DNA of 64,000 nt from Geosiphon pyriformis (Eukaryota > Glomeromycota > Glomeromycetes > Archaeosporales > Geosiphonaceae). The notes beneath the pieces were generated by a model, which made no database searches, was not told the DNA's origin, and saw only the letters and a program-made list of their open reading frames with translations. Location: contig JAAOMT010000521.1 of NCBI GenBank assembly GCA_016748015.1, forward strand, positions 125,024 through 189,023, read 5' to 3'. Positions 1 through 9,659 of this stretch are shown here, piece after piece; within the stretch, counting starts at the first letter, position 1, and every line of letters begins with the position of its first letter. A program made the position numbers and the translations under genes.

Positions 1-1540
1 TTTTTCTAAATTTTTCATTGTTCCCCATCCATTTTGATAAGAAACTGCAAGATTGTATTGTGCATCTAAGTGTCCTGCCTCTGCAGCTTTTGAATAAAGT
101 TTAAATGCTTTTTCTAAATTTTTCATTGTTCCTAATCCATTTTGATAAGAAACTGCAAGATTGTATTGTGCATCTAAGTGTCCCGCCTCTGCTGCTTTTG
201 AATAGAGTTCAAATGCTTTTTCTAAATTTTTCATTGTTCCCCATCCATTTTGATAAGAAACTGCAAGATTGTATTGTGCATCTAAGTGTCCTGCCTCTGC
301 AGCTTTTGAATAGAGTTGAAATGCTTTTTTCTCATTTTTCGTCGTTCCTAATCCATTTAGATAGCAATTTGCAAGATTATATTGTGCATCTAAATGTCCT
401 GCCTCTGCAGCTTTTGAATAGAGTTGAAATGCTTTTTTCTCATTTTTCGTCGTTCCTTCTCCATCTTGATAACAAATTGCAAGACTGTATTGTGCATCTA
501 AATGTCCTGCCTCTGCAGCTTTTGAATAGAGTTTAAATGCTTTTTCTAAATTTTTCTTTGTTCCCAATTCATTATCATAACAAAGTGCAAGACTGTATTG
601 CGCATCTAAATGTCCTGCCTCTGCAGCTTTTGAATAGAGTTGAAATGCTTTTTTCTCATTTTTCGTCGTTCCTTCTCCATCTTGATAACAAATTGCAAGA
701 CTGTATTGTGCATCTAAATGTCCTGCCTCTGCAGCTTTTGAATAGAGTTTAAATGCTTTTTCTAAATTTTTCTTTGTTCCCAATTCATTATCATAACAAA
801 GTGCAAGACTGTATTGCGCATCTAAATGTCCTGCCTCTGCAGCTTTTGAATAGAGTTGAAATGCTTTTTTCTCATTTTTCGTCGTTCCTTCTCCATCTTG
901 ATAACAAATTGCAAGACTGTATTGAGCATCTAAATCTCCCGCCTCTGCTGCTTTTGAATAGAGTTCGAATGCTTTTTCCTCATTTTTCGTGGTTCCTTCT
1001 CCATTAATATAACAAAGTGCAAGATTGCATTGTGCATCTAAATGTCCTGCCTCTGCAGCTTTTGAATAGAGTTGAAATGCTTTTTTCTCATTTTTCGTCG
1101 TCCCTTCTCCATTAATATAACAAAGTGCAAGATTGTATTGTGCATCTAAATGTCCTGCCTCTGAAGCTTTTGAATAGAGTTGAAATGCTTTTTTCTCATT
1201 TTTCGTCGTTCCTAATCCATTAATATAACAAAGTGCAAGATTGTATTGTGCATCTAAATGTCCTGCCTGTGAAGCTTTTGAATAGAGTTGAAATGCTTTT
1301 TTCTCATTTTTCGTCGTTCCTAAACCATTTAGATAGCAATTTGCAAGATTATATTGTGCATATAAATGTCCCGCCTCTGCTGCGTTTGAATAGAGTTTAA
1401 ATGCTTTTTCTAAAATTTTCATCGTTCCTTCTCCATTTTGATAACAAATTGCAAGATTGTATTGTGCAGTTATATCGCCCGCCTCTGCTGCTTTTGAATA
1501 GAGTTCAAATGCTTTTCTTTGATCTTGTACGGTACCAATT
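1..1540 (-). repeat. Coding tandem array of 108-bp units (36-aa Sel1 repeats)
   Basis: The motif gcttttgaatagagtt recurs at exact 108-bp steps (near 88, 196, 304, 412 and on to about 1492). Within the array a two-unit module of 216 bp has been copied: bases 386-708 match 602-924 without a difference by eye. Units differ mainly in the loop between helices (for example GLGTMKN, GEGTTKN, ELGTKKN). Confidence 0.93.
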
Positions 1541-1893
1541 CCATTGTCATAACAATGTCCTAAGAAGAATTGTCCAAAAGAATCTTTTGCATTCGCTGCT
1601 TTCTGAAATTCTAGAAATGCTTTTGTTAAATTAGGAATAGTTCCAATCCCATGTTCAAAGGAAAAGCCGAGCAAAATATAGTCTTTCGAACACTTTAAAC
1701 TTTTATCATTCAAGCAATTGAATAAGTCTTCAGGTTTTTTTTGATTGCGTTCAAGATATTTTTTCACTAATTCAGCAACTTTTGAATATTCGCTAGCTGG
1801 GTAAATGGCCAAATTTTCTTTGATGGTAATCAATGCTTCTTCAAGCCAGTCGAGGTGTGAAGTTACATTTTCAATTGATGAAGTTGAAGACAT
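1..1893 (-). CDS. Sel1-like repeat (SLR/TPR-like) protein, 3' end beyond window
   Basis: Reading the minus strand from the ATG at 1893-1891 gives 631 uninterrupted codons that leave the window at base 1 in frame. An N-terminal segment of about 75 residues is followed by about 15 tandem 36-residue repeats of the type KAAEAGHLDAQYNLALCY...GxGTxKNxxKAFxLY. That is the Sel1 signature: Ala/Gly-rich helix pairs and a G.GT turn. Sel1 repeats form solenoids that act as protein-protein scaffolds; in fungi they occur in chitin-synthase regulators and ER-degradation adaptors, and they are strongly expanded in arbuscular mycorrhizal fungi. I see no signal peptide or catalytic domain in the visible part, so the partner is unknown. 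No intron is needed. The repeats are nearly identical at DNA level, pointing to recent unit amplification. Confidence 0.9.
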   Translation of the reverse strand, partial: MSSTSSIENVTSHLDWLEEALITIKENLAIYPASEYSKVAELVKKYLERNQKKPEDLFNCLNDKSLKCSKDYILLGFSFEHGIGTIPNLTKAFLEFQKAANAKDSFGQFFLGHCYDNGIGTVQDQRKAFELYSKAAEAGDITAQYNLAICYQNGEGTMKILEKAFKLYSNAAEAGHLYAQYNLANCYLNGLGTTKNEKKAFQLYSKASQAGHLDAQYNLALCYINGLGTTKNEKKAFQLYSKASEAGHLDAQYNLALCYINGEGTTKNEKKAFQLYSKAAEAGHLDAQCNLALCYINGEGTTKNEEKAFELYSKAAEAGDLDAQYSLAICYQDGEGTTKNEKKAFQLYSKAAEAGHLDAQYSLALCYDNELGTKKNLEKAFKLYSKAAEAGHLDAQYSLAICYQDGEGTTKNEKKAFQLYSKAAEAGHLDAQYSLALCYDNELGTKKNLEKAFKLYSKAAEAGHLDAQYSLAICYQDGEGTTKNEKKAFQLYSKAAEAGHLDAQYNLANCYLNGLGTTKNEKKAFQLYSKAAEAGHLDAQYNLAVSYQNGWGTMKNLEKAFELYSKAAEAGHLDAQYNLAVSYQNGLGTMKNLEKAFKLYSKAAEAGHLDAQYNLAVSYQNGWGTMKNLEK

Positions 1894-2521
1894 GTTTTGA
1901 ATATTATGTATGGGTAAAAGAAAAAATTTTTAAGGAGTTCGTCTTGCTAATTAGTAAAGAATTCAATTTATAATCACATTCCCGAAAAGGCTAGGCATTG
2001 AAGAAATGTGAAACCCTGAAAATAGGCGCTTTTACTTCATTCCCTCATTTTACATTCTTAAATGGATAGAGATCAAGGCGCGATAAGACTAACTATGCTT
2101 GTCATTGTCTTATTGTTATTTTCAGTTTAATGAAAATCTAAAAGTTGACTGATAAAAATCAATTTATTCATGAAACCTATTACATGTTTCGAAAAGCTAT
2201 AAATGAAAAGCGACGAATGACGAAAAATGACGAAATCAAGGGGCGATATTATCGCGAGGGACCCGAGTATCACTGATGTCCCTCCACTGTGATAGGATTC
2301 ATTTTAGAACTGCGCTTGACAAAGTAAGAAAGATGGTTATGCATGTACCAGTTGTTATGAGTTATTGAATGTAGTGTACTATATTCAATAAAAATGTACA
2401 TCTCGAGTCTTTTTTTTTTAATTGATTAATGTTTAAATAAAGTCAAGTCAATTTATTAGAACAGATTTTCTTTCAACCCACTTTGAATTCTTAAAAACAA
2501 GCCTTATTGCTGGCATTTACG
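1894..2521. other. Intergenic, 5' side of the Sel1 gene
   Basis: No open coding sequence or relic was recognised. The stretch 2200-2300 is less AT-rich than its surroundings and holds a perfect 7-bp inverted repeat, GAGGGAC at 2256-2262 and GTCCCTC at 2278-2284, with a 15-nt loop. The promoter of the minus-strand Sel1 gene should lie just above 1893, but no clear box was identified. Confidence 0.4.
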
Positions 2522-2923
2522 TTAAACAGAATTTATAATTTTTATTGCTACTTCTCCATCTCTTCCTTGTCTTTCATATTCCAATGAACCATGATGTTTT
2601 ATGGTACTTTCACCAATTAATTCATCAATTAGGGTTGCTTTATAAATTATACCAAACCCTCCTCTAGCAATTTCGTTGATATTTGACAAACGCTCCCATG
2701 AAATCCATTCATAGTAATTCAATCTACCAATATATTTACTATAAATAAGATTCTTAATTATTTCATCAAATATTTTATTACCGCTTTAAAGTCGCAGTAA
2801 AGTTTTTCTAAAAATATGAGCATACGAATTCATAATATTTTTTCGAATGCTTCTCTGGCACATTTTACACTCATTACAATCATAAGTATATGGGAGAATG
2901 TTTTTAATTTCTTTGTTTTTCAT
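2522..2923 (-). pseudogene. Truncated protein-kinase N-lobe relic (TKL-like)
   Basis: From the ATG at 2923 the minus strand encodes a Cys module (DCNECKMCQ), then an in-frame TAA at codon 46 (2788-2786). After that the same frame continues as GNKIFDEIIKN, NYYEWISWERL and the glycine-rich loop IARGGFGIIYKAT, with the ATP-binding lysine in VAIKII, and stops at 2522. It aligns along its length with exon 1 of the complete kinase at 42199-43566 (DCNECQKCQ, GNQIVDEIIRN, YYYEWIPYEHL, IAKGGFGEIHKAT, IAIKF). Nothing resembling the C-lobe (HRD, DLG, APE) follows downstream, so it is a broken and truncated copy. Production of active kinase is not possible from this locus. Confidence 0.85.
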
Positions 2924-5156
2924 GATATGGATAAGGGATAAAGGGTTATTAAAAGCTTCTATTAATAGTAGGCTTAGAAAGTAATTTTAACTGGGGGAAG
3001 TTCGTATTTATTTTGTTTCTCTATATTCACCAATCAATAAATAGAATCATTCATTCCTTAACCCATACTAATAGGTTTAACTATGGAATACATTCAAGTA
3101 GCTATATTATACATAGATACCAAACAAGTTTCTCATTGTATCATTGTATTATTACTTAAGCGAATAGTTCAATTTCTTTAATAATAATAATAAAACGGTT
3201 TAGGCTTCGTGTGAAACATGAAAGATAACGTATCAATATTACTCATATAACCTTAATTCCTGACACTAAAGCAGCAAAGCTTTAATATTAGCCGCTTTTA
3301 AATTTTTGTCTTCTGCTCATCAAACATATTGAATTCAAACCTATTTAACAGTGAGTATTTATGATATAATTTTAGTCAAGATTAAACAAAAATTAATACA
3401 TAAATTTTTATAAAAAATATTATTTATTATTAATTTTGATAAAAATAATTGAGAGTAATAAATAAATAATAATGTAAAATTTAATTTTACAATAAATAAT
3501 AAAATTATATGAATTTAATTTATTTTCAAGTCCTTGGTTTCAGCTATTCAATTATTATTAAAGAAAAATATTTTATTTTGAAAGGAATCTAGTGCATGAG
3601 GCTAAAAACAATGTGAATAAAAAGTAAGAAAATGGGTTGCTTTTGAGTGGTCAGTGGATAATAAGATGAATGTTAACAAAAGAGTTTGTTGAATTGGTGT
3701 GAGAAATGGTATCAAAGGTTCGAAATTATAATTACGCTTCTGGTTCAAACGATGACCAAAAAAACTGGCTTTAAATCTAATAAATGTTTGTCCAATCAAT
3801 TTTTTTTTCTATTTTACTGACATGATACATTGATCAAACTTTTTAACATGGAATTGCACAAATATAGCATATTCAAAACTTTGTTCTGTTTTGGAGGCAG
3901 TAACATTATCAAATAGTGTTAACATCTGATGAGAAAACTTTCAAAGTAATCTTAACAAACTTTTATTACAAAAGACATTTCACATTTTGATATTAAGTAT
4001 CATCGAAGCATAAAGGTCAAGGGTTTTTAAGTTAGTATTTTACTAATTTGTTAATTGAGAAAGCTGCAAAAAGTAGAATAATGTTTCATAAATTCAGAGC
4101 TACTATTAAAAATAAAACATTGACAATTTTGATTATCTCACAAGCCTTTGAAAAGTTTTTGTGATGTCATTAACTAGTTTTTATACTTTCATATTTTTGG
4201 TTTAAAGATTAAATCTTAAAGCGTAAATTTTACATCAAATACAGAATATTAGGCTTATTAATTATATTATCCTCCATTTTAAAATTGAGTTTAGTGAAAA
4301 TATTTTTGGGACTTTTAGGGTAAAACAATATAGATTAGTTCAATTTGTTGGATGTTCTTAAAGGTTTTCTCGAGGAAAATTTAACTTTATTTTCAATTTT
4401 TGCCTTATATGACAGAAAATTGTTGTGGCGCTAACTTTTCAATAATCGGATGCCTCATTTTTTGAACGTAATATTCAGAGTTGTCTCATAGTATTAATAG
4501 AAAGTTCTTGGATACAAGAAATTTTTGACCCATGAACTTTGTAGCCACATTATTCGATGTTTTACTTGTTTGCAATCTAAATCATAGAATTTGTTCTTGT
4601 TCCAAAAATGTTTGGCAGTATAGAAAAACACAAAGTCTATACAAATAACTCAGTTACTGTGTCTATATTTAATAATCTACAATATCTGACATGTTAAAGA
4701 ATCATTTAAGAAAGTTGCAATTGAATTAAAAATATGTGATTGAAATTTTTTAATTTATATTCATAGTTAAAATATGTTTAGAAAAATAATTTTATAATAA
4801 AAATTTAATGAAAATATATTTTTAGTATACCTTCTAGGTACAAATCTAAATTTTTATTAATTTTATAATTTTATTAAAAATAAACAACATATAGCTCAAT
4901 AAATTAATAGATATGTATTAATGTATGCTAATTTTTAAAAATTCAAAATAATTTTTTTTACAAATATAAAATGGTTGAATAAAAAATGTAATCTTAAAAA
5001 TTTATTGTTTTAAATACAAATTCCCAAGATTTTTTTTTAAAATACCATTGATAAAGTGATATAATGTATATAAAAAATTATGAAAATCATAATAGAAATA
5101 ATTAAAAGTAACAAATAACAAATGTATTGTACTTATTTAAATTTATAAGGCCGAAC
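2924..5156. other. AT-rich intergenic, no recognisable gene
   Basis: Only short chance frames are present on either strand. No family signature, RNA gene or long repeat was seen. Confidence 0.5.
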
Positions 5157-6082
5157 ATGTCACCTACAATTTTATCCTTTTTGTTCTTCTTGTGTCTCAT
5201 TTATACCTTTTGTTTTCAATATATTACCAGTTAAAGGGAAACAAAAACGTGGTTTAAATGAAAATTATGTTTACCCATCATCATTAAAACAGAAAAGTAT
5301 TTGTGAAAAATCCCATAATAAATCACAAAATGAGGTCAAAAAAATTCAATTCTCTCCATCTTTTAAACATAACCCATTTGTCATCGAACCCATTCAAAAA
5401 AGAAATAACCGACATCCTCATTTCGTATATCAGCTAATAGCAAAGATCAAATATGTAGGATTCTTAAAAAAAGTTGTTGTTAACGATAAAGAATTTTTAA
5501 ATAACCTATCAAAGATTGTACTTTTGCATGGGAAGCATATTGTCAAAACCTCATAATTTATCAAAAATTCTTATTAAAAAGTCCTCAGATACAAGTTAGG
5601 GTTTAGTAACTATATTAATTTCTAATTTTGAAAGTTTCCTACGGAAAAATCAAAAAACAACTTAATATTCGGAATCATTGTGTAAACAGTCATATTCTGG
5701 AAAACTAGAATTGCTTTTGGGGCGATGGATTATGATTTCAATTATTTCACAACGGATCATCGAAAGACGAAATGGGAGATGGTTTCCCACATTTTTTTAT
5801 AGCTGTTGGGAACTGTAATGGGTTCATTTTCGGAAAGAATAAAAAAATTTGAATCGAAAAGACCAACCAAATTTAAACACTCCACATTTACAGGCTTCGG
5901 TTATGGAACTGGTAAGTAAATTTAATTTATATTGAAAAAAATTTTAGTTTTCGCCGTATTTACTGCGCTCGAATACATCACTTTTGGTCACTCTACAACA
6001 TATTTGTTTATCACACGGAATTTGGATAGAACCTCCATGTGATTATGAAGATCCAAAAATTTACTTATGTCATCATACGTAA
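5157..6082 (+). pseudogene. Class 3 lipase-like pseudogene
   Basis: The ATG at 5157 opens a hydrophobic leader (MSPTILSFLFFLCLIYTF) that hits a stop after about 25 codons; the next frame continues as PVKGKQKRGLNENYVYPSS to about 5556, so a frameshift lies near 5230. Further pieces match the complete lipase-like gene at 9660-11279 in order: AFGAMDYDFNYFTTDHRK (compare AFGGFENDFNYTVIHTTND), FTGFGYGT at the nucleophile elbow, an intron starting gtaagt, VFAVFTALEY, then IWIEPP-CDYEDPKIYLCHHT before TAA. The FGQPR block and the Asp region are deleted. The elbow has Gly where the catalytic Ser should be. Several stops and frameshifts make it non-functional. Confidence 0.8.
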
Positions 6083-6284
6083 AAACTTCTAAAGCCACTT
6101 AAAAACTTCTAAAGTCACGTAACAGCTATCAGCTTTTTTCAAGATTGCAACGCGTGAAGTAGAAATTTTTTATAAATATAGTTGATTTTTAAAATTCAAA
6201 AAACCCATCTCATTCAATAATAAATCGAAAATCAATGATAAACTAAAAATCTTGCATAATAACAGAAATCCATCAAATTTCAAA

Positions 6285-7187
6285 ATGATTTCAAATCTCC
6301 ATCCAGAAAATTATATCAATGGTCCAATGAACCAGATCGCAAAAAATTTCCTTGAGTCGATCAATCGTGGAGAAACTTATTGTGATATCGCACTCAAAAT
6401 CCAAAACAATCTTAAAAGTTACAACCTTTCCCTTGAATATCTAATTGAAAAACTTACGAATAGAACACATTATGTTCGACAGTTTAGATGCCTTCTCGGA
6501 TTCTGTCATCAGCATATCAAGGAATGTTTTGATCCGATAAAAGCATTTGAAGCTTACGAGGTTGCCTCCGATAATGGTTACTCGTATGGTCATTTATTCC
6601 TTGGAATCTGTTTCGAGATTGAATTTGGCGTGGAAAAAAATCTAGAAAGAGCTTTCGAATTATATTTGATGTCTGCGAATGATAATAATGGACATTCCCA
6701 ATATCGGCTTGCACGGTGTTATCAGCGTGGAATAGGAACCATTGCTGATATGGAAAAATCATTAGAATGGTTTCTTAGATCTGCTGAATCTGGTCAATTA
6801 GGTGCCCAAAATAACGTCGGATGCTTTTACAAATCAGGATTAGGTACTCGGTGAAATCCTGTCAAAGCTTTATATTGGTATCAAACAGCAGCCATGGCTG
6901 GTCTTCCCTGTGCTCAATTTAATTTGGCCGAGTGCTTTCGAGAGGCACAGGGTACAAAAAAGAATGATAAACGAGCATTATATTGGTATAAGAAAGCTGC
7001 AGCGGGTGGTGATCTTAATGCCAAGGTTCAGCTGGCTAATCTCAACAAAGAACAGGTCATCAAAAAGGAGAAGAAATATGCATCAAACGTTTATTTGAGC
7101 TCGGCAAGTTGTGATGATCCTCAGGCTCAGTTTGCTCCAAAGGAAATGTACGAAAATCGAAAACTTGGTCTAGATCACCAACGGTAA
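6285..7187 (+). pseudogene. Sel1-repeat protein gene interrupted by an in-frame TGA
   Basis: The first ATG is at 6285; an upstream in-frame TTG at 6252 is not a likely start. The frame encodes an N-terminal helical segment and about five Sel1 repeats (YGHLFLGICFEIEFGVEKN, SQYRLARCYQRGIGTIADM, GAQNNVGCFYKSGLGTR) up to a TGA at 6852-6854. It then goes on in the same frame without any other break as NPVKALYWYQTAAMAGLPC and GTKKNDKRALYWYKKAA to TAA at 7185-7187 (300 codons besides the final stop). Sel1 repeats at this position normally carry a basic residue (GTxRN), so CGA to TGA is the likely lesion. A young pseudogene fits best; a truncated 189-residue product or stop-codon readthrough cannot be excluded from sequence alone. 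Confidence 0.8.
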
Positions 7188-7842
7188 TCCGAAGTTGAAC
7201 ACAAAAAAAAATTGGTGAGATATGAATATCTCGCCAAAAGTAAATGACAAATATTATTAAATGTAGTTTTATCTTTCATTAAATAAATAATAATAATAAT
7301 AATAATAATTTTTATCGTGTTTAGTAAATTATGACCGATTTGAAAAATCTTTTATTTAATACTAAAAATTATTTTATTTTATTTCCATTAAATACAACAA
7401 CCAATTTTAAATCATATAATATTGAAATTATTTATTAATTTGTATTTTGCAAAAATATTTATAAATAAAAATTTAACATTATTCTTTCAATCTTATGAAT
7501 GTAATTAATTTTACTGTATAAACTTAAAAATTTGTCAAATTTTGTTTAATCTATATACAGCTTGAACAAACTCCTTTTTTATAAAGGCTTTTGATTTGCT
7601 TTTAAATTAGTTCAAAAATAAGACTAATTTGAAAACTTTTGTTTTTAGAGATAATTCAAATAATTTGTCAGTAATTTTTCTTATATATATATAGATAAAA
7701 AGTGAGATTAAATAAAAAGTTATATAACTTCAAGAAATATAAATTTTTAATTATCTCTTTTTTGCCAGTTAAATTTGTTTAAATGCAAAGAGTCTCAAAA
7801 TTTTTAAAACTTCCATGTTATCCATTTCATATTTCATTAATC
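7188..7842. other. AT-rich intergenic between convergent genes
   Basis: A short (ATA)n tract lies near 7285-7310. This stretch contains the 3' flanks of the Sel1 gene (+) and the damaged lipase-like gene (-). Nothing else was recognised. Confidence 0.45.
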
Positions 7843-9402
7843 TCAATTGTATTTCTCTTTTAACAGATCATTAGTTTCGAGGTTTCCACAATAATTCATA
7901 TTTTTTTGAAAATATGGACCATAACGAAAGTCATTTGGTTTTCCGAATTTCTTATGCTGAGTTGTAAAGTCAAACGCGTGATTACGAGCATTGCATTCCT
8001 AAAAATTGGTTAAATGTTAATCTTAAACATTTATCATTTTCTGAAAATATAAGATATTTTGAGGATTGTACCGGATGTTCGTCCAATGAATGGGTGTTAT
8101 AACATTCATATACAAGTGAAGAGGCGCTTTGAGGGCATTCACAAAACATTTCTTGGGAAACTGAATTTTTTTGAAGTTCGATCCAAAATTCAGGTTGAAA
8201 GTGTTTGTATTCTTCATATATTGTGGGAAGGTTGCTCGGTCTTTCGGATTCATCATCCCATTTAGAAAATTTTCTTATCCCTCGTAGTGGCAAATTAGGT
8301 AGCCAATCATCTTCAAGAGTTACACGATATATCTTGATTTTTTAAAATGAATTCAATTCAATTCAATTCAATTCAATTCAATCAAAACTTTTTAGCAAGC
8401 TTCTTTTAATATTATTCACAAAAAATAAATCTTTTTTACCTTTAGTTTGGATCGAGCGTAAGCGACAAAAATCTCATTTCCCATTCTTGGTTGACCAAAA
8501 GTAACAACTATTGGTCTCTCTTCTGGTTTATACTTTTTTAAAAATGCAAGAGCAGCAAAGATTGCATAAGCTGATTTGCATGAGAGATGTAAATGTAGAA
8601 ATTAAATTTTTGCATTTTCTTAAATTCATGATTTCATTTAGTAAATTAAAATTTACGACTGCTCTCGCCAAATCCAGTGAATTCAAAATTAGAAAATTTG
8701 GATTCCTTTTGAAGACGACGAAAAAATTTTGTTTCAAGATATTTTTGCCATCTGTGATAGTAGTTTGCAGCAACCCAGGCACCGAATACATCTGGGAACT
8801 GAACGACTGTATATAATTGCCATGAAGTCTTCAACAACGTTTGCATATGATTGATTTTATAATCTGCGAAGCTAAATGTGATCTTTGAATGACCATGGGC
8901 GAACAAAAATAAATCAAATTTACGGCTGTCTGTTTCAAATAACATCTTGAGATGATTAGAGATGTTCAATCTTTAAATTTTTAGCGAAAAAAAAACTAAA
9001 TGTTCACCTTTATTTAAAGAATGTACTTGCTGCAAAAGACAATGTGCTTTTCAAGCTAAATTTGCTTTGTTAATAAGTAACTCTAATATGTTTTTACTAT
9101 TGATTAAAATTTTCATAAAAAAAGGACCAAAATTATTATTTCTCTTTTTTAAAATGAAATTATCTAATTTAATTTGAGCTATTTTTTATTGAAACTTGAT
9201 GATGGTCTATTAGATTATTTTTGATTTCCAATATCTTTTGAGAAGGATGAGAATAATTAATTTTCGTGTTATTCTGTATTAAATGATCCAACGAAAAATT
9301 TTCATCTAACCATAAAAAGGATTTAAAAAGAGTCAAAAAAAGGGTTGCAATGATTTGTGCAAAGAAAAAGCTTTTAACCATATTTCTAAATTTATTACCC
9401 AT
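7843..9402 (-). pseudogene. Class 3 lipase-like gene with frameshift and nonsense lesions
   Basis: Exons read on the minus strand: a leader exon from the ATG at 9402 with a hydrophobic N-terminus (SFFFAQIIATLFLTLFKSFL); a region with LINKANLA then TGA at 9053-9051 where the sister gene has Trp (ANLAWKA); an exon ending at 8657; then 8570-8440, 8332-8072 and 7998-7843. Introns 8656-8571, 8439-8333 and 8071-7999 are GT-AG and match the sister gene at 9660. Recognisable blocks are FEFTGFGESSP at the elbow, AIFAALAFLKKY, VVTFGQPRMGNEIF, VTLEDDWLPNLP, EFWIELQ and CNARNH. The leader frame and the ANLA frame differ, so a frameshift lies near 9170-9180. The final His region reads FRYGPYF where the complete copy has EHLGPYF. 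It starts 257 bases from the divergent lipase-like gene. Confidence 0.8.
8348..8382. repeat. (AATTC)n microsatellite inside lipase-like intron
   Basis: Six to seven tandem copies of a five-base unit lie in the third recognised intron of the minus-strand lipase-like gene, just downstream of its acceptor on the + strand map. Confidence 0.85.
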
Positions 9403-9659
9403 CAAAGTTTTTTCTTTCCGTCAATTTTCAGAATTTATTGTGCTTATATAATTGAAAAGAGTTGGTCAATTATATACACAATTATTCACACTTTTGTTTA
9501 AAAGCTTGACAAATTCAAGAACATTCCAAATTTAAAAATTTTGTGTTGTTGAAACATGGATTTATTTGTTTTGAAAATTGTATCTTTTGTTTTCATTCCT
9601 AGATTAAATTTCAAGTTTTTAAAGTTTATCCGATAATAAGAATATAAATCATACATAGG
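9403..9659. promoter_or_regulatory. Divergent intergenic region between two lipase-like genes
   Basis: The 257-base gap separates the starts of oppositely transcribed paralogues (ATG at 9402 on - and 9660 on +), so it must hold both core promoters. It is AT-rich; no individual box can be assigned with confidence. Confidence 0.45.

Noticed and set aside
1-1540. CRISPR array
   Set aside because: Regular 108-bp repeats have no spacers and encode Sel1 repeats in a eukaryotic context.
105-1634. Plus-strand open frames with a 36-residue period (MLFSHFSSFL.., NVLPLQLLNRV)
   Set aside because: They are the antisense shadow of the Sel1 repeat gene; the minus strand has the Sel1 signature and an unbroken 631-codon frame.
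3602-3799. 65-codon minus-strand frame
   Set aside because: No family signature, no splice partners, isolated in AT-rich DNA.
8511-8816. Plus-strand frame of about 100 codons
   Set aside because: Antisense to exons 2 and 3 of the damaged lipase-like gene, whose minus-strand reading has conserved blocks and matching introns.
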